A DNA stretch of 6,312 nucleotides from Maribacter sp. (GTDB lineage Bacteria > Bacteroidota > Bacteroidia > Flavobacteriales > Flavobacteriaceae). The notes under the pieces are model-generated. The model saw nothing but the letters and a program-made list of their open reading frames with translations, did not search any database and was not told the origin of the DNA. A program made the translations under genes and the position numbers. Where the stretch lies: positions 1 through 6,312 of the forward strand of contig QILY01000076.1 in the NCBI GenBank assembly GCA_003232155.1, read 5' to 3'. Shown piece after piece: positions 1 to 5,071 of this stretch. The number at the start of each line of letters is the position of its first letter. Positions within the stretch are counted from its first letter, which is position 1.

Positions 1-111
1 ATAACACCCGCACATTTTTTTTATGGCTTTAGCATCTTGTTTTTGTTTGTCTTGCGCAGTAGCTGTAAATACTACTAAAAGTAAAAATAGAGTGGAAAAT
101 GTTGTTTTCAT
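1..111 (-). CDS. Exported protein, DUF6607-like, N-terminal 37 residues only (continues beyond the left edge)
   Basis: The minus strand is open from an ATG at 111-109 to the window edge and gives 37 residues. Residues 1-19 form a Sec signal peptide: basic MKTT, a hydrophobic core FSTLFLLLVVF, then TATA followed by Q20, a normal signal peptidase I site. There is no lipobox Cys. The mature start is Lys/Gln/Asp-rich and runs into AIKKMCGCY (residues 29-37), with a Cys-Gly-Cys pair at 34-36. From memory, an '(A)IK.MCGCY' stretch just after the signal peptide is typical of DUF6607, a Bacteroidota family of about 300 residues with no known function. A search with the full gene would settle this. 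The gene is divergent from the TonB-dependent receptor, with 108 bp between the two starts, so shared regulation and a role in the same uptake process are plausible but inferred. A perfect -7 hexamer lies just upstream. Confidence 0.68.
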   Translation of the reverse strand, partial: MKTTFSTLFLLLVVFTATAQDKQKQDAKAIKKMCGCY

Positions 112-141
112 TGTATGGTATTTTGATTTTAAAGTACTCGA

Positions 142-149
142 CAAAGATA
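142..149 (-). promoter_or_regulatory. Bacteroidota -7 promoter element for the DUF6607-like gene
   Basis: Read on the minus strand this is TATCTTTG, a perfect match to the Bacteroidota sigma-ABfr -7 consensus TAnnTTTG. It lies about 30 bases before the minus-strand ATG, which would give a leader of roughly 25 nt. No convincing TTG -33 element is visible at the usual distance, so the call rests on the -7 match and its position. Confidence 0.5.
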
Positions 150-159
150 ACTATTTTTA

Positions 160-191
160 TTTGTTCTAAATAAGAATAGTTTATATATTCG
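160..191 (+). promoter_or_regulatory. Promoter of the TonB receptor / HmuY operon
   Basis: TTTG at 160-163 fits the Bacteroidota -33 element. It is followed by a 20-base spacer and TATATTCG at 184-191, which matches TAnnTTTG at five of six fixed positions. The spacing lies in the range known for flavobacterial promoters. Transcription would start near 197-200, leaving a leader of about 20 nt before the ATG at 220. The imperfect -7 is compatible with a regulated promoter. The dyad TTCT-AAATA-AGAA (164-176) sits inside the spacer, where a repressor could block it. Confidence 0.5.
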
Positions 192-201
192 CACCTTATT
201 A

Positions 202-212
202 AGAATCATTCT
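202..212. promoter_or_regulatory. Palindrome AGAATcATTCT, possible operator of an iron/heme regulator
   Basis: AGAAT and ATTCT form a perfect 5-bp inverted repeat around a single C, between the predicted -7 element and the receptor start codon. The central AATCATT also matches the core of the Fur consensus, but by my alignment the full 19-bp Fur box agrees at only about 11 positions. A Fur assignment is therefore weak. The palindrome overlaps the expected transcription start or leader, a plausible repressor position for a heme-uptake operon. A related sequence recurs at 164-176. Confidence 0.3.
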
Positions 213-219
213 AAGTAAC

Positions 220-2292
220 ATGGGTCTCAACAAATTGATTATCTGTCTTTTAATAGTTATTCCTTTTAGAAAATTATTTTCTCAAGAAACTACAAAAGAC
301 ACTATTAAAACCACAAATTTGAGTGAAGTTATACTCACTGCGACCCGTACTGCTCGCCAACTTTCGTCTTTACCTTTACCCGTGACATTAATTCATAAAA
401 AGAAAATTATTCAGTCTGGAACTATTATTCTAAATGAGCAAACAGGAATTATTACAGTTTCAGATGAGAGCGGTTTTGAAGGTGTCCAAATCCAAGGAAT
501 TGCTTCGGATTATATTCTTATTCTAATAGATGGTGTACCTCTTGTAGGCCGCAGTGCTGGTAATTTTGATTTAAGTAGGCTTACCGTTGGAAATATTAAA
601 CAAATCGAAGTTGTAAAAGGGCCATCAAGTAGTTTGTATGGTTCTGAAGCATTAGGTGGTGTCATTAATATTATTACTGAAAAACCTAAAACCGAAACGT
701 TAGAAGGTAATGTATCCTATCGCATAGGAAGCTTTACACAACAAGATATTAACCTAGATATAAAGCAGCGCATAAAGAAATTTAGATATGGCTTTTTTGC
801 AAATCGATTTTCTAGTGAAGGCTACGACCTCAATCCAGATGTAGAAGGGCAGACGGTAAATCCTTTTGAAAATTATACCCTTAACGGAAGAGTCTTTTAT
901 GATTTTAATAATAATCTCTCATTATTTTCATCACTACGTTTTTATGACCAAACACAGGAAGCTGGATTTACTTTTGATGATACTGTTTTTGAAGGAGATA
1001 CAAAGGAACAAGAATGGAATGCACATCTTAGATTAGACCATAAGTGGAACGATAAATTTGATGTGGATTATGAGTTGTATTATACAAACTATACAGCTAA
1101 TGAGCGCCTAGCTAACCCAATTTCAGATGAAGTACTAAGTGATAGTGATTTTGACCAAAAGTTATTACGACCAGAAGTTCGTGGTAATTACACTTTTGCG
1201 AAAGCAGGAACAATTACAGCAGGATTAGGGTTTCAATATGATGAATTAGATAGAACGTTCTTTGATGAGAAAGTAACCTTCAATTCTCAATATTTATATG
1301 CGCAGTATGATGTGAATCCTGTTGAAAAATTAAATATAATTGTTGGTGGTCGTTTTGATAATCATTCCGAATACAGCAACCAATTCAGCCCTAAACTTGC
1401 ATTACGTTACAAACTAACTGATGCCATCGCTTTAAAAGGTTCTGTAGGCTATGGTTTTAAAGCACCAGATTTTAGACAACTCTATTTTGATTTTACAAAC
1501 TCAGCAGTAGGATATACTGTATTGGGTTACAATGTTGCAATAGATAAGTTACAAGAACTTCAAGCACAAGGACAAATATTGGATGTAGTTGTTTCAACTA
1601 GTGAATTAGATAATCCATTGGAAGCAGAAAGTTCTATAGGATATAACTTAGGGATAACTTACAAAAAAGGTAAATGGAATACAGAACTAAATCTCTTTAG
1701 AAATGATTTCAAAAATCTTATTGATACTCGAATTATAGCTAGAAAAACCAATGGGCAAAATGTATTTAGCTACGTTAATTTTGATGAAATATACACCACG
1801 GGATTAGAGGTAAATGCAGGCTATAAAATCAATGAAAATTTAAACATCAATGCAGGTTATCAATTGCTATATGCATTTGATAAAACAAAAGAACAACTTG
1901 TTGAAAACGGTGAAGTATTTGTGCGTGAGCCACAAACAAACCAGACCGTGGCGGTTGAAAAGAAAGATTATTTTGGACTTGTCAACCGCTCACGGCACAA
2001 CGCTAACTTTAAAGTGTTTTATAATATCCCTAAAGTAAAAGCGAACGTAAATCTTAGACTTCTTTATCGTAGTAAATATGCTCAATTTGATACTAACGGA
2101 AATGGTTTGATCGATAGCTATGACAACAGTTTTATTGACGGATATATAACAACGAATATTGCAGCTAGCAAAACATTTTCCAAAGACTTCAACGTACAAG
2201 TAGGTGCAAATAACCTACTCGATTATAGAGATGAAAACATTCCCGCTCTGCCTGGGATTCAAGGATACGTAAAAATCAATTATCAATTTTAA
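220..2292 (+). CDS. TonB-dependent outer-membrane receptor, probably for heme (HmuR-like)
   Basis: This 690-residue outer-membrane channel is predicted to import a bound ligand into the periplasm using energy from TonB-ExbB-ExbD. Residues 1-21 are a signal peptide (GLNKLIICLLIVIPF core, cleavage near FS/QE). NLSEVILTATR at 33-43 is the TonB-box and plug-start region typical of Bacteroidota receptors. The plug domain covers about 45-155, with IQGIASDYILILIDGVPL (91-108), IEVVKGPSSSLYGSEALGGVINIIT (129-153, key residues KGPSSSLYGSEALGGVINI) and then the 22-strand barrel to the terminal Phe (YVKINYQF). FKAP at 413-416 and NPLEAESS at 465-472 correspond to the FRAP and NPNL boxes of heme/hemoglobin receptors, but no His lies between them. 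An acidic loop DTNGNGLIDSYD (624-635) looks EF-hand-like. The HmuY-family gene 18 bp downstream supports a heme ligand; a siderophore or other porphyrin is possible. The length is normal and the frame intact. Confidence 0.93.
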   Translation: MGLNKLIICLLIVIPFRKLFSQETTKDTIKTTNLSEVILTATRTARQLSSLPLPVTLIHKKKIIQSGTIILNEQTGIITVSDESGFEGVQIQGIASDYILILIDGVPLVGRSAGNFDLSRLTVGNIKQIEVVKGPSSSLYGSEALGGVINIITEKPKTETLEGNVSYRIGSFTQQDINLDIKQRIKKFRYGFFANRFSSEGYDLNPDVEGQTVNPFENYTLNGRVFYDFNNNLSLFSSLRFYDQTQEAGFTFDDTVFEGDTKEQEWNAHLRLDHKWNDKFDVDYELYYTNYTANERLANPISDEVLSDSDFDQKLLRPEVRGNYTFAKAGTITAGLGFQYDELDRTFFDEKVTFNSQYLYAQYDVNPVEKLNIIVGGRFDNHSEYSNQFSPKLALRYKLTDAIALKGSVGYGFKAPDFRQLYFDFTNSAVGYTVLGYNVAIDKLQELQAQGQILDVVVSTSELDNPLEAESSIGYNLGITYKKGKWNTELNLFRNDFKNLIDTRIIARKTNGQNVFSYVNFDEIYTTGLEVNAGYKINENLNINAGYQLLYAFDKTKEQLVENGEVFVREPQTNQTVAVEKKDYFGLVNRSRHNANFKVFYNIPKVKANVNLRLLYRSKYAQFDTNGNGLIDSYDNSFIDGYITTNIAASKTFSKDFNVQVGANNLLDYRDENIPALPGIQGYVKINYQF

Positions 2293-2310
2293 TATTTAAA
2301 TACAATCAGA

Positions 2311-2940
2311 ATGAAAACAATGAACACAATTAAAGCCATCGCAACAAGTGCACTATTTATAGGATTTACATCTTGTAGTAGTGATGATGACGACACTCAA
2401 CAGCCAGACCCTGTGCAATCTGAGCAAGTAGTAAATCTTGCTGCACCTCAAACAGGAGGGCAAGGTCAACCAATTGGTGGAGAATTTGCAAAGTTCAACT
2501 TTGAAACAGGAATGCAAACAACAAGTGATACAGATTGGGATATTGCCTTTAGAGGAACTACTATTGCTGTAAATGGAGGCACAGTTACAGGAACAGCAGA
2601 TGAGCCAACTCGTAACGGTAATGCTGGCGCTACAATTGCTTCAGGAACATTTGCTAGTGTTGCTACAGCTGACGGATTAACGTTTACACAAGATGTCGAT
2701 GCTTCTTTTGCAGTCCCAACAGGAAGTGATAACGGATGGTATAACTACAATCCTCAAACTAATATCATTTCAGCAATTCCTGGTAAAATATTAGTATTCA
2801 GAACTCGTGATGGTAAATATGCGAAAGTTGAAATTCTAAGTTACTACCTAGACCAAGATAGCTCTAATCCTAACAGTGGAAGACATTATACATTTAATTA
2901 CGTATATAACCCCAACGAAGGTGAAACTTCGTTGCAATAA
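2311..2940 (+). CDS. HmuY-family surface lipoprotein (hemophore-like)
   Basis: This 209-residue lipoprotein probably captures heme or a related compound at the cell surface and passes it to the receptor encoded just upstream. The signal peptide ends in a lipobox, FTSC, with the lipidated Cys at residue 22. It is followed directly by SSDDDD (23-28), which fits the Ser/Asp-rich lipoprotein export signal that sends Bacteroidota lipoproteins to the outer face. A flexible Gln/Pro-rich linker follows. The HmuY-fold signature DWDIAFRGTTIAVNGG is at 75-90, the late strands ILVFRTRDGKYAKVEILSYY at 160-179, and HYTFNYVYNPN at 192-202. The mature chain has one His (H192), one Met (M68) and no Cys other than C22, so bis-His heme ligation as in P. 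gingivalis HmuY is excluded. A second in-frame ATG at codon 4 is an alternative start but makes little difference to the signal peptide. It is co-transcribed with the receptor and followed by an intrinsic terminator. Confidence 0.88.
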   Translation: MKTMNTIKAIATSALFIGFTSCSSDDDDTQQPDPVQSEQVVNLAAPQTGGQGQPIGGEFAKFNFETGMQTTSDTDWDIAFRGTTIAVNGGTVTGTADEPTRNGNAGATIASGTFASVATADGLTFTQDVDASFAVPTGSDNGWYNYNPQTNIISAIPGKILVFRTRDGKYAKVEILSYYLDQDSSNPNSGRHYTFNYVYNPNEGETSLQ

Positions 2941-3002
2941 ATACTTTTCAAAAAAGTAAAGAGGGCATCTTCAATTGTTTTCTTGAATTAGTTTGTTTGC
3001 TC

Positions 3003-3033
3003 AGAAAGCTGTCTAAAAAGGCAGCTTTCTTTT
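3003..3033 (+). terminator. Rho-independent terminator of the receptor/HmuY operon
   Basis: AGAAAGCTGTC (3003-3013) pairs with GGCAGCTTTCT (3020-3030) in an 11-bp stem with one G-U pair and a six-base TAAAAA loop. The stem runs into a T-rich tail (TTTCTTTTGTT). It lies 62 bases after the HmuY stop codon and reads in the operon direction. No matching T tract exists on the other side, so it is unlikely to serve the convergent fructose-bisphosphatase gene. Confidence 0.85.
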
Positions 3034-3060
3034 GTTATTAATGTTATGGGCGATTCTAAA

Positions 3061-3226
3061 TAGTGTCTGGTCGGAAATACCACAAATTCAGAAAAGTCTC
3101 TTTTTGCGATACGCCAACTTTTTTTTAAATCGCCCGATGCTATGGCATCACCTCTAAAAAAGAAAGTTGAATTCTCATCAAAAATAGTTCTTTTCATGAA
3201 AATTGTCTATTCCCGACCAGGCACTA
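3061..3226. mobile_element. 166-bp foldback element with terminal inverted repeats (MITE candidate)
   Basis: The ends are 18-bp inverted repeats with two mismatches: TAGTGTCTGGTCGGAAAT at 3061-3078, and ATTCCCGACCAGGCACTA at 3209-3226, whose complement is TAGTGCCTGGTCGGGAAT. The symmetry continues inward. By eye the two arms of about 80 nt align at roughly 70% identity, sharing GAAAAG, TTTTTG and CAACTTT blocks, and meet at GATGC-TATG-GCATC (3136-3149). CTAAATA occurs at both outer edges (3056-3062 and 3224-3230) and overlaps the repeat ends, so a target duplication of about six bases (TAAATA) around a core at 3063-3224 is possible. A TA duplication is an alternative. There is no transposase, so it would be a non-autonomous element moved in trans. 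The family of the parent IS cannot be named from this window. Confidence 0.65.
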
Positions 3227-3260
3227 AATAAAAAAGACTGTTCTAATTAATTTTAAAAAA

Positions 3261-3284
3261 GTTTATGGGTTTATTTGTTTATGA
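3261..3284. repeat. Three tandem copies of an octamer GTTTATNN
   Basis: GTTTATGG, GTTTATTT and GTTTATGA follow each other without a gap. With only three imperfect copies in AT-rich DNA, this may be simple slippage or chance. It lies between the foldback element and the CCATCAA array. No function is apparent. Confidence 0.4.
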
Positions 3285-3301
3285 GTTGAAAAAAATATTT
3301 T

Positions 3302-3339
3302 CCATCAACCATCAACCATCAACCATCAACCATCAACCA
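3302..3339. repeat. Heptamer tandem repeat, five copies of CCATCAA
   Basis: Five perfect copies of CCATCAA occupy 3302-3336, followed by a three-base partial copy. On the minus strand, the sense of the neighbouring gene, it reads TTGATGG and starts a few bases past the fructose-bisphosphatase stop codon. It lies wholly in the 3' untranslated region. The copies are identical, which suggests recent expansion by slippage. Copy number would be expected to vary between strains. Confidence 0.9.
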
Positions 3340-3343
3340 ATTT

Positions 3344-4342
3344 CTACTTCATAAACTCTTCAGCCTTTTCTACCATTTTTCTACTTCCGCAGAAAAAAGG
3401 AACACGTTGGTGCAGTTCGGTAGGTTTTAGTTCCATAATGCGTTGTTTGCCATTGCTTGCCCTTCCGTTAGCTTGTTCGGCGATAAAAGCCATAGGATTA
3501 CATTCGTACAGTAAGCGAAGCTTGCCTTCAGAGGCCATACTGCTTTTCGGGTACATATAAATACCCCCTTTTATCATATTACGATGAAAATCAGATACTA
3601 ATGAGCCAATATATCTTGACGTATAGGGGCGATCACCTTCTTCTTTTTGACAATATTTGATATAATCTTTTACACCTTGTGGAAAATGTACATAATTACC
3701 TTCGTTCACAGAATATATTTTTCCAGTTTCAGGAAACTGCATATTGGGGTGCGAAAGATAGAATGTGCCAATGGCAGGGTTTAAGGTAAAACCGTTTACG
3801 CCATCACCAGTGGTATATACTAGCATGGTCGAGGTACCATAAACAACATAGCCCGCAGCTACTTGCTGATCCCCTGATTGAAGAAAATCTTCTAGTGTTA
3901 CAGGTGTGCCCAGAGGTGTAACTCTGCGATAGATCGAAAAGATGGTACCAACAGATACATTTACATCAATATTCGACGAACCATCTAAAGGATCGATTAA
4001 TACTACATATTTGTTTTGATGCTGATTATCATTACTATTGATACTAATAAAATCATCTTCTTCCTCTGAAGCTATACCACAAACAATTTCACGATTTTTA
4101 AGGGTCTGTATAAACCTATCATTGGCAAGTACATCTAATTTTTGTTGATCTTCACCTTGAATATTTGTATCGCCTGCAGCACCTATAATATCAATGAGTC
4201 CCGCTTTGTTAACTTCATGGTTTACCACTTTTGCAGCAAGTCGAATAGCATTGATCAACTTTGAAAGTTCTCCTGATGAATACTGAAATGAACCTTGGTT
4301 TTCAATTATGAACTCACCTAAGGTGGTGTTTTTTTTGGTCAT
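3344..4342 (-). CDS. fbp: Fructose-1,6-bisphosphatase, class I
   Basis: This cytoplasmic enzyme hydrolyses fructose 1,6-bisphosphate to fructose 6-phosphate, the committed step of gluconeogenesis, and needs Mg2+. The 332-residue length is normal for class I. Visible signatures run in order: NIQGEDQQKLDVLAND (60-75), the metal-ligand pair in ASEEEDD (91-97, acidic E93/E94), the family signature DPLDGSSNIDVNVSVGTIFS (117-136) with metal ligands D117 and D120, the substrate-binding stretch YIGSLVSDFHRNMIKGGIY (244-262), and KLRLLYECNPMAFIAEQANG (274-293) with metal-binding E280. The C-terminus HQRVPFFCGSRKMVEKAEEF is typical of the family. No key residue is missing. It is divergent from the acetyltransferase gene, with 113 bp between the starts, and convergent with the HmuY gene. 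I see no clear intrinsic terminator on its own side. The heptamer array begins right after its stop. Confidence 0.97.
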   Translation of the reverse strand: MTKKNTTLGEFIIENQGSFQYSSGELSKLINAIRLAAKVVNHEVNKAGLIDIIGAAGDTNIQGEDQQKLDVLANDRFIQTLKNREIVCGIASEEEDDFISINSNDNQHQNKYVVLIDPLDGSSNIDVNVSVGTIFSIYRRVTPLGTPVTLEDFLQSGDQQVAAGYVVYGTSTMLVYTTGDGVNGFTLNPAIGTFYLSHPNMQFPETGKIYSVNEGNYVHFPQGVKDYIKYCQKEEGDRPYTSRYIGSLVSDFHRNMIKGGIYMYPKSSMASEGKLRLLYECNPMAFIAEQANGRASNGKQRIMELKPTELHQRVPFFCGSRKMVEKAEEFMK

Positions 4343-4367
4343 ACTATTTTAGATGTGGTTTTGTGCA

Positions 4368-4375
4368 CAAATATC
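4368..4375 (-). promoter_or_regulatory. Possible -7 promoter element of fbp
   Basis: Read on the minus strand this is GATATTTG, which matches TAnnTTTG at five of six fixed positions. It lies 25 bases before the fbp start codon, leaving a leader of about 18 nt. No -33 TTG is visible at the usual spacing, so this is tentative. Confidence 0.35.
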
Positions 4376-4428
4376 GCATATTTTGTGAAACTATAACGTT
4401 TTCGCTAAGGATTCATTTTTTAAATTTA

Positions 4429-4436
4429 TAACTTTG
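4429..4436 (+). promoter_or_regulatory. Bacteroidota -7 promoter element of the acetyltransferase gene
   Basis: TAACTTTG is a perfect match to TAnnTTTG and ends 19 bases before the ATG at 4456, so the leader would be about 14 nt. The upstream region is AT-rich without a clear TTG -33 box. The promoter may also serve the aspartate kinase gene if transcription reads through the quasi-palindrome at 4940-5013. Confidence 0.5.
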
Positions 4437-4455
4437 TGTTTTATTTGTAACAATT

Positions 4456-4935
4456 ATGGAATATAATATTCGTGAGGCTATAACGACAGATATGTCGCAA
4501 GTATTACAATTGATTAAAGAATTAGCGCTTTTTGAAAAAGAAGGGAATGCTGTAGAAGTAACTGTTAAAAACTTGGTGAAAGATGGTTTTGGCGATACTA
4601 AACGCTTTCATTGTTTTGTAGCAGAGGCTAATGATTCTTTAGTAGGAATGGCATTGGTATATCCACGCTATTCAACTTGGAAGGGGCCTGTAATACATTT
4701 GGAAGACCTTATTGTTACCGAACAAATGAGAGGTAGTGGCTTAGGCACGGCCTTATTGACCGAAGTTATAAAATACAGTGCTGAATTAGGTGTAAAAAGA
4801 ATTAGCTGGGAGGTGTTGGATTGGAACGAACCGGCTATCAAGTTCTATCAGAGCAAAGGAGCAAATGTAATGCGTGATTGGGATGTGGTTCAGCTAGATG
4901 AAAAGGGAATGAAAACCTATTTACAGAGCCTATAA
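4456..4935 (+). CDS. GNAT-family N-acetyltransferase, diamine/spermidine (SSAT)-like
   Basis: This 159-residue cytoplasmic enzyme is predicted to transfer an acetyl group from acetyl-CoA to an amine. The whole chain is one GNAT domain. It opens with NIREAITTDMSQVLQLIKELALFEK (4-28, key residues IREA and LIKELALFEK). HLEDLIVTEQMRGSGLGTAL (81-100) combines the conserved LED strand with acetyl-CoA-binding motif A (Q90, R92-G93-S94-G95-L96-G97). SWEVLDWNEPAIKFYQSKGA (117-136) is motif B, where Y131 aligns with the general-acid Tyr of human SSAT (Tyr140). STWKG (73-77) and the WEVLDWN stretch favour the SSAT-like subgroup over ribosomal or aminoglycoside acetyltransferases. The substrate (polyamine, thialysine or another amine) cannot be decided from sequence. 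It is divergent from fbp and 136 bp upstream of the aspartate kinase gene in the same direction, so co-transcription is possible. It starts after an A-rich leader with no Shine-Dalgarno. Confidence 0.88.
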   Translation: MEYNIREAITTDMSQVLQLIKELALFEKEGNAVEVTVKNLVKDGFGDTKRFHCFVAEANDSLVGMALVYPRYSTWKGPVIHLEDLIVTEQMRGSGLGTALLTEVIKYSAELGVKRISWEVLDWNEPAIKFYQSKGANVMRDWDVVQLDEKGMKTYLQSL

Positions 4936-4939
4936 CTAT

Positions 4940-5013
4940 GAACGGGTCCAAAATTCTTCAAACGGGCAAAAAACAGCTGATTTTCGCTTCAATCCAAAAA
5001 GTTTGGACCAGTT
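4940..5013. repeat. 74-bp quasi-palindrome between the acetyltransferase and aspartate kinase genes
   Basis: GAACGGGTCCAAAATTCTT (4940-4958) is inverted at 4995-5013 (complement GAACTGGTCCAAACTTTTT) with three mismatches and an 8-bp perfect core, GGTCCAAA/TTTGGACC. The midpoint nearly coincides with an inner palindrome CAGCTG (4974-4979) flanked by A and T runs, so the whole segment can fold as one interrupted hairpin. No T tract follows, so it is not a standard terminator. It begins five bases after the acetyltransferase stop. It may be an RNA processing or attenuation structure, or a small palindromic repeat element. Its ends differ from those of the element at 3061-3226. Confidence 0.55.
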
Positions 5014-5071
5014 CTATAATTAAAAATGATTATTTTTCCTTTCTAGGGATTAAAAATAAAAGTAACGATCA

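Larger units (their letters stand above)
2941..3343. other. Gene-free gap between two convergent genes
   Basis: This 403-bp stretch separates the HmuY gene (+) from the fructose-bisphosphatase gene (-). I see no credible coding sequence in it; the one longer open frame (2988-3197, minus) runs through the foldback element and the terminator. It contains a weak 7-bp hairpin TACTTTT/AAAAGTA at 2942-2958, a strong terminator, a MITE-like foldback element and two short tandem repeats, each listed separately. The gap lies at the 3' ends of both neighbours, a neutral place for such insertions. Confidence 0.8.

Noticed and set aside
193..214. Classical 19-bp Fur box
   Set aside because: The central AATCATT matches, but agreement over the full consensus is only about 11 of 19 by my alignment. 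It is kept only as a generic possible operator.
1850..2199. Open frames overlapping the receptor gene (1850-2038 plus, 1990-2199 minus)
   Set aside because: Both lie wholly inside the well-supported receptor coding sequence in other frames and show no domain, signal peptide or start context of their own.
2988..3197. 69-codon minus-strand open frame across the terminator and foldback element
   Set aside because: It starts inside one arm of the foldback element, reads through the other arm, and ends in the terminator stem. Its sequence is explained by these structures and matches no protein family that I recognise.
3302..3339. CRISPR-like array
   Set aside because: The heptamers are contiguous, with no spacers, and the unit is far shorter than any CRISPR repeat.
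4936..5071. Lysine riboswitch upstream of aspartate kinase
   Set aside because: The spacer is only 136 bp, the paired region is a single quasi-palindrome, and no multi-helix junction or terminator/antiterminator pair of the lysine riboswitch is visible.
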